Part shown: one piece after another, positions 1-6,562 of the stretch
Layout: the number at the start of each line of letters is the position of its first letter
Numbering within the stretch: the stretch's first letter is position 1
From: Sphingomonadales bacterium
GTDB lineage: Bacteria; Pseudomonadota; Alphaproteobacteria; Sphingomonadales; Sphingomonadaceae
NCBI GenBank assembly: GCA_025360285.1
Contig: JANYCM010000350.1
Location: forward strand, 1 to 8,133
Direction of reading: 5' to 3'
Length of the DNA: 8,133 nucleotides
Notes under the pieces: model-generated
The model's input: the letters and a program-made list of their open reading frames with translations, nothing else
What the model was told of the DNA's origin: nothing
The model's database searches: none
Program-made: the position numbers and the translations under genes

Positions 1-635
1 AGGCGGCGCAGCGCCTGGCGTTCAACCCTGACGAACAAAGTGCTGCCGGCATTGGCCGGCGTGACATGCGCAAAGCGCTGCATCGCCGGGCGATCGGGGA
101 GATAGCGTAGTTGATCGGTCTCCAGAACATTCCAGTTGGAGCGCACCAGCAGTCGTTCCGGGGCGAGCGCGGCAAAGACATGATCGACCCCGGCGCTGAG
201 CCGTTCGGCATAGGTCGGGATGGGGGCGTGGATGGCGGCGAGCGGCTGGCCGATCTTGGCCGCCAGGTGCCAATCGGTCGGCCAGGCCAGCGCGCCCGCG
301 ACCAGCACATGGGCGTCGCCCTGCGGCAAGAGCAGCAGCAGGTCTTCAAAGCATGCTAGCGCCGCCGCGCGGAACAAGTGGCGCGAATTACCGCATGCAA
401 TATCGTCCGCGATGCCGACCAGCGCCGCCACTTCGGCAATGGCGGCAGCGGCTTCGGGCCGGACGATCAGGCTTTGCGGATCATCGTCAAAAATGGCGCT
501 TTTGCCAGCAGCACGTTCGGCAAGTCCCGGCCCCAGGTGGCGCCACTGCGCCAGCGGTAACGCCCCCAGGCCCAGCCGCAGGGCGCCGCGGCCGCCGCGA
601 AACGGCGCAATCTCGGCAACGGAAAAGCCGGTCAT
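1..635 (-). CDS. DUF3445 / heme-dependent oxidative N-demethylase-like protein (3' part beyond the window)
   Basis: The frame is open from an ATG at 635 to the left edge, giving the first 211 residues; the C-terminus lies outside. The protein starts MTGFSVAEIAPFRGG. It carries the features I associate with DUF3445 (HODM alpha-subunit-like) proteins: a Leu-rich helix (FEDLLLLLPQG), a 'W..DWHLAAKIGQPLAAIHAPIP.Y' stretch, 'VDHVFAALAPERLLVRSNWNV', and finally 'LFVRVERQALRRL'. The characterised relative is the heme-binding subunit of a dimethylamine N-demethylase, but most family members are uncharacterised, so the substrate here is unknown. No signal peptide or membrane helix is visible. The ATG overlaps the TGA of the upstream gene by four bases (ATGA) and has no clear Shine-Dalgarno sequence, which points to translational coupling. 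Family assignment is by memory of the sequence pattern. Confidence 0.8.
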   Translation of the reverse strand, partial: MTGFSVAEIAPFRGGRGALRLGLGALPLAQWRHLGPGLAERAAGKSAIFDDDPQSLIVRPEAAAAIAEVAALVGIADDIACGNSRHLFRAAALACFEDLLLLLPQGDAHVLVAGALAWPTDWHLAAKIGQPLAAIHAPIPTYAERLSAGVDHVFAALAPERLLVRSNWNVLETDQLRYLPDRPAMQRFAHVTPANAGSTLFVRVERQALRR

Positions 636-994
636 GCCGTTGCATTACCCGGTCGGCGATCAGCCCAATAGGCAAAGGCCAAGGCATGGACTGCCGCCAG
701 ATAGGCGCGCGCCGCCGGGCCTTCCCAGGCATCGGCATAGTCGCGGCGGCCGACCCACCAGCCCTGTCCCGGCAGGCGATCGCTTTCACGGACCACGAGT
801 GCCGCGAGTTCAGGCTGGCCGGCGGCGGCGGCGCTTTCGTCAATGGCATCAAGGACGACGCACAGGGCGCGCATCTTGGGGCGAGTGAAGCGCACCCCAA
901 GCAATTGCAGCAGGCCGGAATAGCTGAACGTCTCGCTCTGGGCAGCGGCGGTCTGCAACAGGGCTTCGATATGATCGGGGTCGAAGGGTGGCAT
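632..994 (-). CDS. conserved hypothetical protein, 120 aa, downstream of scpA
   Basis: This is a 120-residue soluble protein beginning MPPFDPDHIEALLQTAA. An AGGAAG ribosome binding site (complement of 1002-1007) lies seven bases before the ATG. The N-terminal third ('SETFSYSGLLQLLG') looks like a small helical, possibly winged-helix, domain. The middle holds 'PELAALVVRESDRLPGQGWW' (about residues 60-80), an 'LxxLVV...LPGxGxW' pattern that I recall from several small proteins of unknown function. The C-terminus is rich in Trp and Ala ('DAWEG', 'AFAYWADR'). No catalytic motif, signal peptide or membrane segment is evident. It sits 45 bases after scpA and overlaps the DUF3445 gene by four bases, so the three are probably co-transcribed. 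I do not know its function; a DNA-binding or regulatory role is only a guess from the possible winged-helix segment. Confidence 0.8.
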   Translation of the reverse strand: MPPFDPDHIEALLQTAAAQSETFSYSGLLQLLGVRFTRPKMRALCVVLDAIDESAAAAGQPELAALVVRESDRLPGQGWWVGRRDYADAWEGPAARAYLAAVHALAFAYWADRRPGNATA

Positions 995-1010
995 ACACGA
1001 TCTTCCTGCC

Positions 1011-1028
1011 TCTCCCGCCTGCGGGAGA
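1011..1028. repeat. short GC-rich palindrome in the scpA-downstream gap
   Basis: TCTCCCGC (1011-1018) pairs perfectly with GCGGGAGA (1021-1028) around a two-base centre. It lies in the 45-base gap between scpA and the 120-aa gene. No T-run follows on the minus strand, so it is not a classical intrinsic terminator. It could be a transcript-stabilising or attenuating stem-loop, or one copy of a dispersed palindromic element of the type common in alphaproteobacteria. Only one copy is present in this window. Confidence 0.5.
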
Positions 1029-1039
1029 AGTGTATTTGG

Positions 1040-3178
1040 CTATTCCGCCGCCAATTGCTCGCCCACCGGCGGCAGATTATGCCCGAGCAGCCGCAGCAGT
1101 TCCGCCGCGCTTTCAACGATGTTCGTGCCCGGCCCGAAGATGGCCGCCGTGCCGACCTGGCGCAGGAATTCATAATCCTGCGCCGGGATGACACCGCCGG
1201 CAATGACGCGGATATCACCGCGGTTGGCGTCTTTCAGCGCATCGATCAGTTCGGGCACCAAAGTCTTGTGGCCGGCGGCCAGGCTGCTGGCGGCGACGAT
1301 ATCGACATCGAGTTTGAGCGCCAGGTCGCGCGCTTCCTGTGCTGTCTGGAACAGCGGCCCGACGGTGGCATCGAAACCCAGGTCGGCGAGTGCCGTGCCG
1401 ACGACCTTGGCACCGCGATCATGACCATCCTGGCCCATCTTGACGATCAGCACGCGGGGTTTTCGGCCCTTGCGGCGTTCAAACGCCTCAACACCTTCCG
1501 CAACACGCGCATAGGCCGGATCGGCCTTGTATGCATCGGCATAGACGCCGCTGACCATCTTCACAACGGCGGCATGGCGGCCGAAGACATCCTCCAGCGC
1601 GCTGCTGATTTCGCCCAGAGTCGCGCGGGCGCGAGCGGCGACAACCGCCAGCCCAAGCAGGTTTTCGCCGGCTGCGGCGCCCTGGCGAAGGCCATCAAGC
1701 GCTGCCGCCACCGCCGCCGGGTCGCGCTTCGCCCGCACTGCCGCCAGCCGTTCGATCTGGCTGGCGCGCACGGCGACGTTATCGACGTCGAGAATGTCGA
1801 GCTTTTCTTCCGTCGCCGGCTTGTATTTGTTGACGCCTACGATGACGTCCGCTCCCATATCGACCCGCGCCTGTTTGGCGGCCGCGGCCTTTTCGATTTC
1901 CAGCTTGGGCATGCCGGATTCGACCGCCTTGGTCATGCCGCCGAGCGCTTCAACCTCGTCGATCAGCGCCTGCGCACCCTTGACCAGCGCATCGGTCAGC
2001 GCCTCGACATAGTAACTGCCGCCCAGCGGATCGACGACGCGGGTGATGCCGGTTTCTTCCTGCAAGACCAATTGCGTGTTGCGGGCGATGCGGGCGGAAA
2101 AATCGGTCGGCAGGGCGATCGCCTCGTCCAGCGCGTTGGTATGCAGGCTTTGGGTGCCGCCCAGCGCCGCCGCCATCGCTTCAACCGTGGTGCGGATGAT
2201 ATTATTATAGGGATCCTGCTCCTGCAAGCTGACGCCGCTGGTCTGGCAGTGGGTGCGCAGCATCTGGCTGCGCGGGCTGGCGCCGAAATCGGCCATGATC
2301 GTCGCCCACAGCGTCCGCGCGGCGCGCAGCTTGGCGATTTCCATGAAGAAATTCATGCCGATGCCGAAAAAGAAGCTCAGCCGCCCGGCAAAATCATCGA
2401 CAGCCAGACCCTTGGCCAGCGCGGCGCGGACATATTCCTTGCCGTCGGCCAGGGTGAACGCCAGTTCCTGAACAGCCGTCGCCCCGGCTTCGAGCATATG
2501 ATAGCCCGAGATGCTGATGCTGTTGAATTTGGGCATGTTTTTGGAGGTATATTCGATGATGTCAGCGACGATCCGCATCGATGGCGCCGGCGGATAGATA
2601 TAGGTGTTGCGGACCATGAACTCCTTCAGAATGTCGTTCTGAATGGTGCCGTCGAGCTTTTCCTGGGTGACGCCGGCCTCTTCCGCGGCGACGATGTAGA
2701 AGGCCAGGCAGGGCAGCACAGCACCGTTCATCGTCATCGAAACGCTCATCTGGTCGAGCGGGATGCCATCGAACAACAGCTTCATGTCCTCGACGGAATC
2801 GATGGCGACGCCGGCCTTGCCGACATCGCCGGCGACGCGGGGATGGTCACTGTCATAACCGCGGTGGGTGGCCAGATCGAAGGCGACGCTGAGCCCCTTT
2901 TGCCCGCCGGCCAAATTGCGGCGGTAAAAGGCATTGGAGGCTTCGGCGGTGCTGAATCCGGCATATTGGCGGATCGTCCAGGGCCGGCCGGTGTACATGG
3001 TGGCGCGCACGCCGCGAGTGAAAGGCGCAAAGCCGGGCAGGCCGGGATCGACGGCGACATCTTCGGCCGTGTACAAGGGTTTGACTTCGATGCCTTCCGG
3101 CGTCGGCCAGGTCAGGTCGGCCCCCTTGACCTCCTTGGCGGCCATTTTTTGCCAGTCAGTCAAGCTAGGCGTCGTCAT
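1040..3178 (-). CDS. scpA: methylmalonyl-CoA mutase, single-chain adenosylcobalamin-dependent
   Basis: The 712-residue protein interconverts succinyl-CoA and (R)-methylmalonyl-CoA using adenosylcobalamin, linking propionyl-CoA to the TCA cycle in the cytosol. Residues about 20-530 form the substrate-binding TIM barrel, with 'RPWTIRQYAGFSTAEASNAF', 'GLSVAFDLATHRGYDSDHPR' and 'SISGYHMLEAGA'. Tyr72, Arg190 and His227 align by spacing with Tyr89, Arg207 and His244 of the Propionibacterium enzyme, which supports methylmalonyl- rather than isobutyryl-CoA specificity. The C-terminal cobalamin domain has DxHxxG (Asp584, His586, Gly589), the SxL serine (Ser631) and the 'IAGGVIP' loop. Length matches homodimeric mutases such as E. 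coli Sbm (about 714 aa). A GGGAGA site precedes the ATG and the stop is TAG. No mutase chaperone gene (meaB) is present in the window. The gene heads a likely operon with the two genes to its left. Confidence 0.97.
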   Translation of the reverse strand: MTTPSLTDWQKMAAKEVKGADLTWPTPEGIEVKPLYTAEDVAVDPGLPGFAPFTRGVRATMYTGRPWTIRQYAGFSTAEASNAFYRRNLAGGQKGLSVAFDLATHRGYDSDHPRVAGDVGKAGVAIDSVEDMKLLFDGIPLDQMSVSMTMNGAVLPCLAFYIVAAEEAGVTQEKLDGTIQNDILKEFMVRNTYIYPPAPSMRIVADIIEYTSKNMPKFNSISISGYHMLEAGATAVQELAFTLADGKEYVRAALAKGLAVDDFAGRLSFFFGIGMNFFMEIAKLRAARTLWATIMADFGASPRSQMLRTHCQTSGVSLQEQDPYNNIIRTTVEAMAAALGGTQSLHTNALDEAIALPTDFSARIARNTQLVLQEETGITRVVDPLGGSYYVEALTDALVKGAQALIDEVEALGGMTKAVESGMPKLEIEKAAAAKQARVDMGADVIVGVNKYKPATEEKLDILDVDNVAVRASQIERLAAVRAKRDPAAVAAALDGLRQGAAAGENLLGLAVVAARARATLGEISSALEDVFGRHAAVVKMVSGVYADAYKADPAYARVAEGVEAFERRKGRKPRVLIVKMGQDGHDRGAKVVGTALADLGFDATVGPLFQTAQEARDLALKLDVDIVAASSLAAGHKTLVPELIDALKDANRGDIRVIAGGVIPAQDYEFLRQVGTAAIFGPGTNIVESAAELLRLLGHNLPPVGEQLAAE

Positions 3179-3196
3179 AGTCGTGTCTCCCGGCCC

Positions 3197-3227
3197 CGTA
3201 TAAGCGGTCTGGCGGGGGCCACGTCAA
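3197..3227 (-). promoter_or_regulatory. candidate sigma70-type promoter of scpA
   Basis: On the minus strand TTGACG (complement of 3222-3227) is followed after 18 bases by TTATAC (3198-3203), or after 19 by TATACG (3197-3202). The -35 is one base from consensus; the -10 is moderate. Transcription would start near 3190, leaving a leader of only about a dozen bases carrying the GGGAGA ribosome site. Position relative to scpA is ideal, but there is no experimental support. Confidence 0.45.
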
Positions 3228-3239
3228 TGTAAAGTCTTG

Positions 3240-3271
3240 GAGGCGGAGTCGCGGGAACATCGCGCCGCCTC
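3240..3271. promoter_or_regulatory. imperfect inverted repeat upstream of the scpA -35
   Basis: GAGGCGG (3240-3246) pairs with CCGCCTC (3265-3271), and inside it CGCG (3250-3253) pairs with CGCG (3261-3264), with a three-base bulge. It lies 12 bases upstream of the proposed scpA -35 and about 40 bases before the small plus-strand gene. It could be an operator shared by the divergent genes or a chance pairing in GC-rich DNA. Confidence 0.25.
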
Positions 3272-3310
3272 GGGGATTTTAGATGGGGTAAAGCCACCAG
3301 CAGGAGCATC

Positions 3311-3505
3311 ATGGCCGAAGAACCCGAAGTTCTGACCAGCACCGAAGCGAGGGCCGGCGTCACGCCTCATATCGTGCGCTATATGCTGATTATCTCGGTC
3401 ATTCTGGCTGTTGTGGCAATGGTCTGGGTCTATGTCGCCGCGCCCGATGCCACCCGCACGGGTTCCAAAGTCAAGGCGGTGCCCGCCGCGACCCCGTATC
3501 CGCCT
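3311..3505 (+). CDS. small single-pass membrane protein, frame without a stop in the expected range
   Basis: The ATG at 3311 has AGGAG (3302-3306) four bases upstream. The first 65 codons give an acidic, polar N-terminus (MAEEPEVLTSTEARAGVTPHIVRY), one hydrophobic helix at about residues 25-44 (MLIISVILAVVAMVWVYVAA), and a polar tail. The 'ARAGxTPHIVRY' lead into one helix resembles tiny sphingomonad membrane proteins that I recall as about 50-65 residues. No stop occurs where expected. The frame stays open to a TGA at 4469-4471 (386 aa), entirely antisense to glnD; there its codons are exact reverse complements of glnD codons, so that part is probably not a conserved sequence. The end given here marks the glnD boundary, not a stop codon. 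Function unknown. It may be a real gene with an overlong tail, or one that lost its 3' end. Confidence 0.5.
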
Positions 3506-6280
3506 TCACTCAGCCGCATGCTGCTCCAGCAGATCAATCCGCGCCGTGCTGCCCCCTGCCAGCGCCAGCAGGCGCTTGTCGAGCGTGCGCAGCCGCGCCG
3601 GATTGTCGATCTTCTGGCCGGTCAGATCGGTGATGTAGAAGGTATCGGTGGCGCGTTCGCCATAGGTGGCGATGTGCGCCGAATGGATCGTCACACGGCT
3701 TTGGAACAGCGCATGGGTAAGCGAATAGAGCAATGCCGGGCGATCGGCGGCGCCGACTTCGACCACCGTATAGCGGTTCGACGCCTTGTTATCGATCAGC
3801 ACCTCGGGTTCGACCTTGAAGACTTCGGCGCGGCGGCGGGCGAGCGGCCGCGCCGCCAACCGGTCGGCAAGGCGGATCTTGCCGCTCAGCACATCCTTGA
3901 TGCTGCGTTCCAGCCGCGCCAATTGCCCCGCTTCGGCGAAAGGCTGGCCCAGCGGATCGGCGATGACGAAATTGTCGATTGCCTGGCCATCGCGCGTCGT
4001 GTGGATGCGCGCATCAAGGATGTTGGCGCCGCCCAGCGATATGGCGCCGGCAATCCGATAAAACAGCCCGGGATGATCGGCGGCATAGATGCTGACCAGG
4101 GTCGTGCCCGATGCCGGATCAGGCGTGCAGCAGATGCGCAAATCCTCGGCGGCGGCATCGGCGGCGGCGATCATCCGGGCGTTGCCCGCCAGCGCTTCCG
4201 GCGTTTCGGCAATCCAGTAACTATCGGCGAAGCGACTGGTATAATGGAGCAATTTATCGGCCGGCCAGCCCAGCGCCACCGCCAGCCCGGCCTGTTTGGC
4301 AGCAATCCGTTCCGTCCGACCCTTTTGCTTATGGCCGAGCCGCAGCACTTCCTCGGCCGATTCATACAGGTCGCGCAGCAATTGCCCCTTCCAGTTGTTC
4401 CACACGCCAGGCCCGACGGCGCGGATATCCACAACCGTCAGCACCAGCAGCAGCCGCAGCCGTTCGGGTGACGCGACCGTTTCGGCAAAATCCAGGATCG
4501 TCTTGAAATCAGCGAGATCGCGCTTGAACGCCGTCGATGACATCAACAGATGATAGCGCACCAGCCAGGCAACCGTATCGGTTTCCGCTGGCGTCAGCCC
4601 GAAGCGCGGGCACAGGCGCTCGGCGACTTCCCCGCCCAATTCGCTGTGATCGCCTCCGCGACCCTTGGCAATGTCATGCAGCAGCACCGCGACATGCAGC
4701 ACCCGGCGCGACACCAATTGCCCGATGACTGCGTGCGACATCGGATGATCGGCTTTCAACGCGCCCGATTCAATCCGGGCAACCAGGCCGATGGCCCGGA
4801 TAGTGTGTTCATCGACGGTGTAGTGATGATACATGTCATACTGCATCTGCGCCACAACACGGCCGAAATCCGGCACAAAACGGCCAAAAACCCCGGCCTC
4901 GTTCATCCAGCGCAGCACTGATTCCGGATCATGGCGCGACGTCAGCACGCTGAGAAAATGCGCGTTCGCCCGCGGATCACGCCGCACCTTGTCGTCGATC
5001 AGCACCGAATCGCGCGCCGCTTCGCGCATCGCCACCGGGTGGATGGTCAGTTTCTCGCGGTCGGCGAGCGCGAACATCTCCAGCAGGCGCACCGGGTCCT
5101 TGCGGAAGAAATCGCCCGGCGGAATGCCGATCTGGCCGCGCCGCAGGGTGAAACCGTTCAGCCGCGCCGGCCGCCGCGTCAGGGTCGGCAGCCAATTGGA
5201 TTTGGCAAAGCTTTCATCGAGTTGCGCCAGGAACAGCCCGGTCAGGTCGCCCACCGTTCGCGCCATCAGGAAATAATGCCGCATGAAGCGTTCCACCGCC
5301 GACATGCCGCCGCGTTCGGCATAGCGCAGCCGCTGCGCCAGTTCGCGCTGCACATCAAAGGTCAGCCGCTCCTCCGGCCGGCCTGTAATGTCATGCAGAT
5401 TGATGCGTACCGACCAGAGGAAGCTTTCGGCGCGCCGGAACTGCCGAAGCTCGGCCGAAGTAAGCAGCCCCTTGTCGACAAGTTCCGCCACAGTTTCCAC
5501 CTGATAAGCGTATTTGCCGATCCAGAACAACGTGTGCAGATCGCGCAGGCCGCCCTTGCCCTCCTTCAGGTTCGGCTCCACAACATAGCGGCTGTCGCCC
5601 ATCTTCTTGTGGCGGGCATCGCGTTCGGCCAGTTTTTCGGCGGTGAAGGCACGGGCGGTGCCGGCGACGACATCGCGGCGGAAGCGCGCCGCGGCTTCCT
5701 CATAAAGCGGCTGGTCACCCCAGACGAAGCGCGATTCGAGCAAAGCCGTGCGGATGGTGATATCGGACTTGGCCATGCGCACCATATCGTCGAGCGACCG
5801 GGTGGCATGGCCAACCTTCAGGCCCAGGTCCCACAGCAAATACAGCATGGTTTCAATGACTTGCTCGCCCCATGCCGTCTGCTTCCAGGGAGTGAGGAAC
5901 AACAGGTCGATGTCCGAATAAGGCGCCATCTGGCCGCGGCCATAGCCCCCCACCGCGACCAGCGCGAGACGTTCCGAAGCGGTGCGGTTGGTCGCCGGAT
6001 ACAGGTCAATCGTCACCGCGTCGAACAGCATCCGCAGCAGTTGATCGACCAAAAAGGCTTGTGCGCCAGCGAGTTCCAGCCCCTTGGCCGGCCCCTCGCG
6101 CAGCCGGCGCTGCAATTCCGCCCGGCCTTCCGCCAGCGCCGATCGCAGCATCGCCGCGACCAGCGCCCGGCGCGCATCAAACCCCCTGGTCACCGCCATG
6201 GCGTCGGCGAGGGCATCGGCCAGCGCCCGGCGATCGATGATGGCGCGGCGGTTGGGCACGGTATCGGGGCGGCTGGCCAT
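3506..6280 (-). CDS. glnD: bifunctional PII uridylyltransferase / uridylyl-removing enzyme
   Basis: GlnD senses glutamine, uridylylating PII proteins (GlnB/GlnK) when nitrogen is scarce and removing UMP when it is plentiful. With the start at 6280 the protein has 924 residues, normal for the family. In order: a nucleotidyltransferase domain with 'GGYGRGQMAPYSDIDLL' (Gly111; Asp123 and Asp125 as metal ligands), the 'EPNLKEGKGGLRDLHTL' block (about 235-250), an HD domain with 'LLHDIAKGRGGDHSELG' (His535, Asp536), and two ACT domains (about 727-778 and 836-892) that bind glutamine. All key residues are present. The frame extends upstream to an ATG at 6424, but those 48 residues are Pro/Gly/Arg-rich and unlike GlnD, whereas 'MASRPDTVPNRRAIIDRRAL' begins like relatives. 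No start has a convincing Shine-Dalgarno. The 3' end has no terminator and meets the small plus-strand gene. Readthrough towards scpA is possible. Confidence 0.95.
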   Translation of the reverse strand: MASRPDTVPNRRAIIDRRALADALADAMAVTRGFDARRALVAAMLRSALAEGRAELQRRLREGPAKGLELAGAQAFLVDQLLRMLFDAVTIDLYPATNRTASERLALVAVGGYGRGQMAPYSDIDLLFLTPWKQTAWGEQVIETMLYLLWDLGLKVGHATRSLDDMVRMAKSDITIRTALLESRFVWGDQPLYEEAAARFRRDVVAGTARAFTAEKLAERDARHKKMGDSRYVVEPNLKEGKGGLRDLHTLFWIGKYAYQVETVAELVDKGLLTSAELRQFRRAESFLWSVRINLHDITGRPEERLTFDVQRELAQRLRYAERGGMSAVERFMRHYFLMARTVGDLTGLFLAQLDESFAKSNWLPTLTRRPARLNGFTLRRGQIGIPPGDFFRKDPVRLLEMFALADREKLTIHPVAMREAARDSVLIDDKVRRDPRANAHFLSVLTSRHDPESVLRWMNEAGVFGRFVPDFGRVVAQMQYDMYHHYTVDEHTIRAIGLVARIESGALKADHPMSHAVIGQLVSRRVLHVAVLLHDIAKGRGGDHSELGGEVAERLCPRFGLTPAETDTVAWLVRYHLLMSSTAFKRDLADFKTILDFAETVASPERLRLLLVLTVVDIRAVGPGVWNNWKGQLLRDLYESAEEVLRLGHKQKGRTERIAAKQAGLAVALGWPADKLLHYTSRFADSYWIAETPEALAGNARMIAAADAAAEDLRICCTPDPASGTTLVSIYAADHPGLFYRIAGAISLGGANILDARIHTTRDGQAIDNFVIADPLGQPFAEAGQLARLERSIKDVLSGKIRLADRLAARPLARRRAEVFKVEPEVLIDNKASNRYTVVEVGAADRPALLYSLTHALFQSRVTIHSAHIATYGERATDTFYITDLTGQKIDNPARLRTLDKRLLALAGGSTARIDLLEQHAAE

Positions 6281-6377
6281 GCGCCGGGATAGGCGGAAAT
6301 TCCGGGAGAATCCACCACCTTCACGGGGTGTGCGGCCGGGCGCCGGGGTACCGCGGCCGGGCTTGGAGGGTATGGTG

Positions 6378-6400
6378 CCCGGAGAAACCGGGTAATTTTC
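6378..6400. other. small hairpin with T-rich flank in the glnD leader region
   Basis: CCCGG (6378-6382) pairs with CCGGG (6388-6392) around AGAAA, followed on the plus strand by TAATTTTC. On that strand it looks like a weak intrinsic terminator, but no plus-strand gene ends here. It might stop antisense transcripts entering from the glnD side, or be a leader hairpin of glnD. The support is weak. Confidence 0.2.
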
Positions 6401-6427
6401 AGGCATATTGGCGGGCGGGCCCATTTT

Positions 6428-6442
6428 TTCAGCGCTGCTGAA
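6428..6442. other. 15-base palindrome abutting the large inverted repeat
   Basis: TTCAGC (6428-6433) pairs perfectly with GCTGAA (6437-6442) around GCT. A T-run precedes it on the plus strand, meaning an A-run follows it on the minus strand, so it is not a terminator in either direction. Its right half overlaps the first bases of the large inverted repeat, so the two structures would compete. A regulator binding site near the glnD promoter is possible. Confidence 0.3.
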
Positions 6443-6529
6443 GCGGCACCGGCCCGCGCCCCCGCCCGGCCACCCACGGAATTGTCCTCAAAGGGCTGGC
6501 CGGGCGACGGCGCGGGCCGGTGCCGCTTC
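6440..6529. repeat. long near-perfect inverted repeat between divergent glnD and TPR-hydroxylase genes
   Basis: The left arm 6440-6472 and right arm 6497-6529 are complementary at 31 of 33 positions. The outer block, starting AAGCGGCACCGGCCCGCGCC at 6441, matches for 21 consecutive pairs counting 6440/6529. Two mismatches follow, then ten more pairs (CGCCCGGCCA with TGGCCGGGCG). The 24-base centre is 6473-6496. Its GC content would give a very stable stem in either transcript. The right arm ends 33 bases before the ATG at 6563, and the left arm lies 16 bases from the longest possible glnD start and 160 from the preferred one. No flanking direct repeat is apparent, so there is no sign of a transposed element. 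Confidence 0.85.
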
Positions 6530-6562
6530 CCCACCTTCCCTGCAGCGGTTACACAAAAGGCC

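Noticed and set aside
353..3232. 959-residue plus-strand frame opposite scpA and its neighbours.
   Set aside because: In the scpA part its codons are exact reverse complements of scpA codons, so it stops only where scpA uses TTA, CTA or TCA, which this genome avoids. scpA has full family motifs; this frame has none.
4931..6292. 453-residue plus-strand frame opposite glnD.
   Set aside because: Same reverse-complement codon relation to glnD. The translation has no domain-like pattern, and glnD is certain on the other strand.
6378..6400. Hairpin plus T-rich flank as a genuine intrinsic terminator.
   Set aside because: No plus-strand gene ends upstream of it, the stem is only five base pairs, and the T-run is interrupted.
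6281..6424. 48-residue N-terminal extension of GlnD from the ATG at 6424.
   Set aside because: The residues are Pro/Gly/Arg-rich and unlike GlnD, there is no ribosome site, and the protein already has normal length from 6280.
6482..6562. 27-residue N-terminal extension of the TPR hydroxylase.
   Set aside because: It is translated through the right arm of the inverted repeat and shows no family-like sequence; the TPR region begins shortly after the ATG at 6563.
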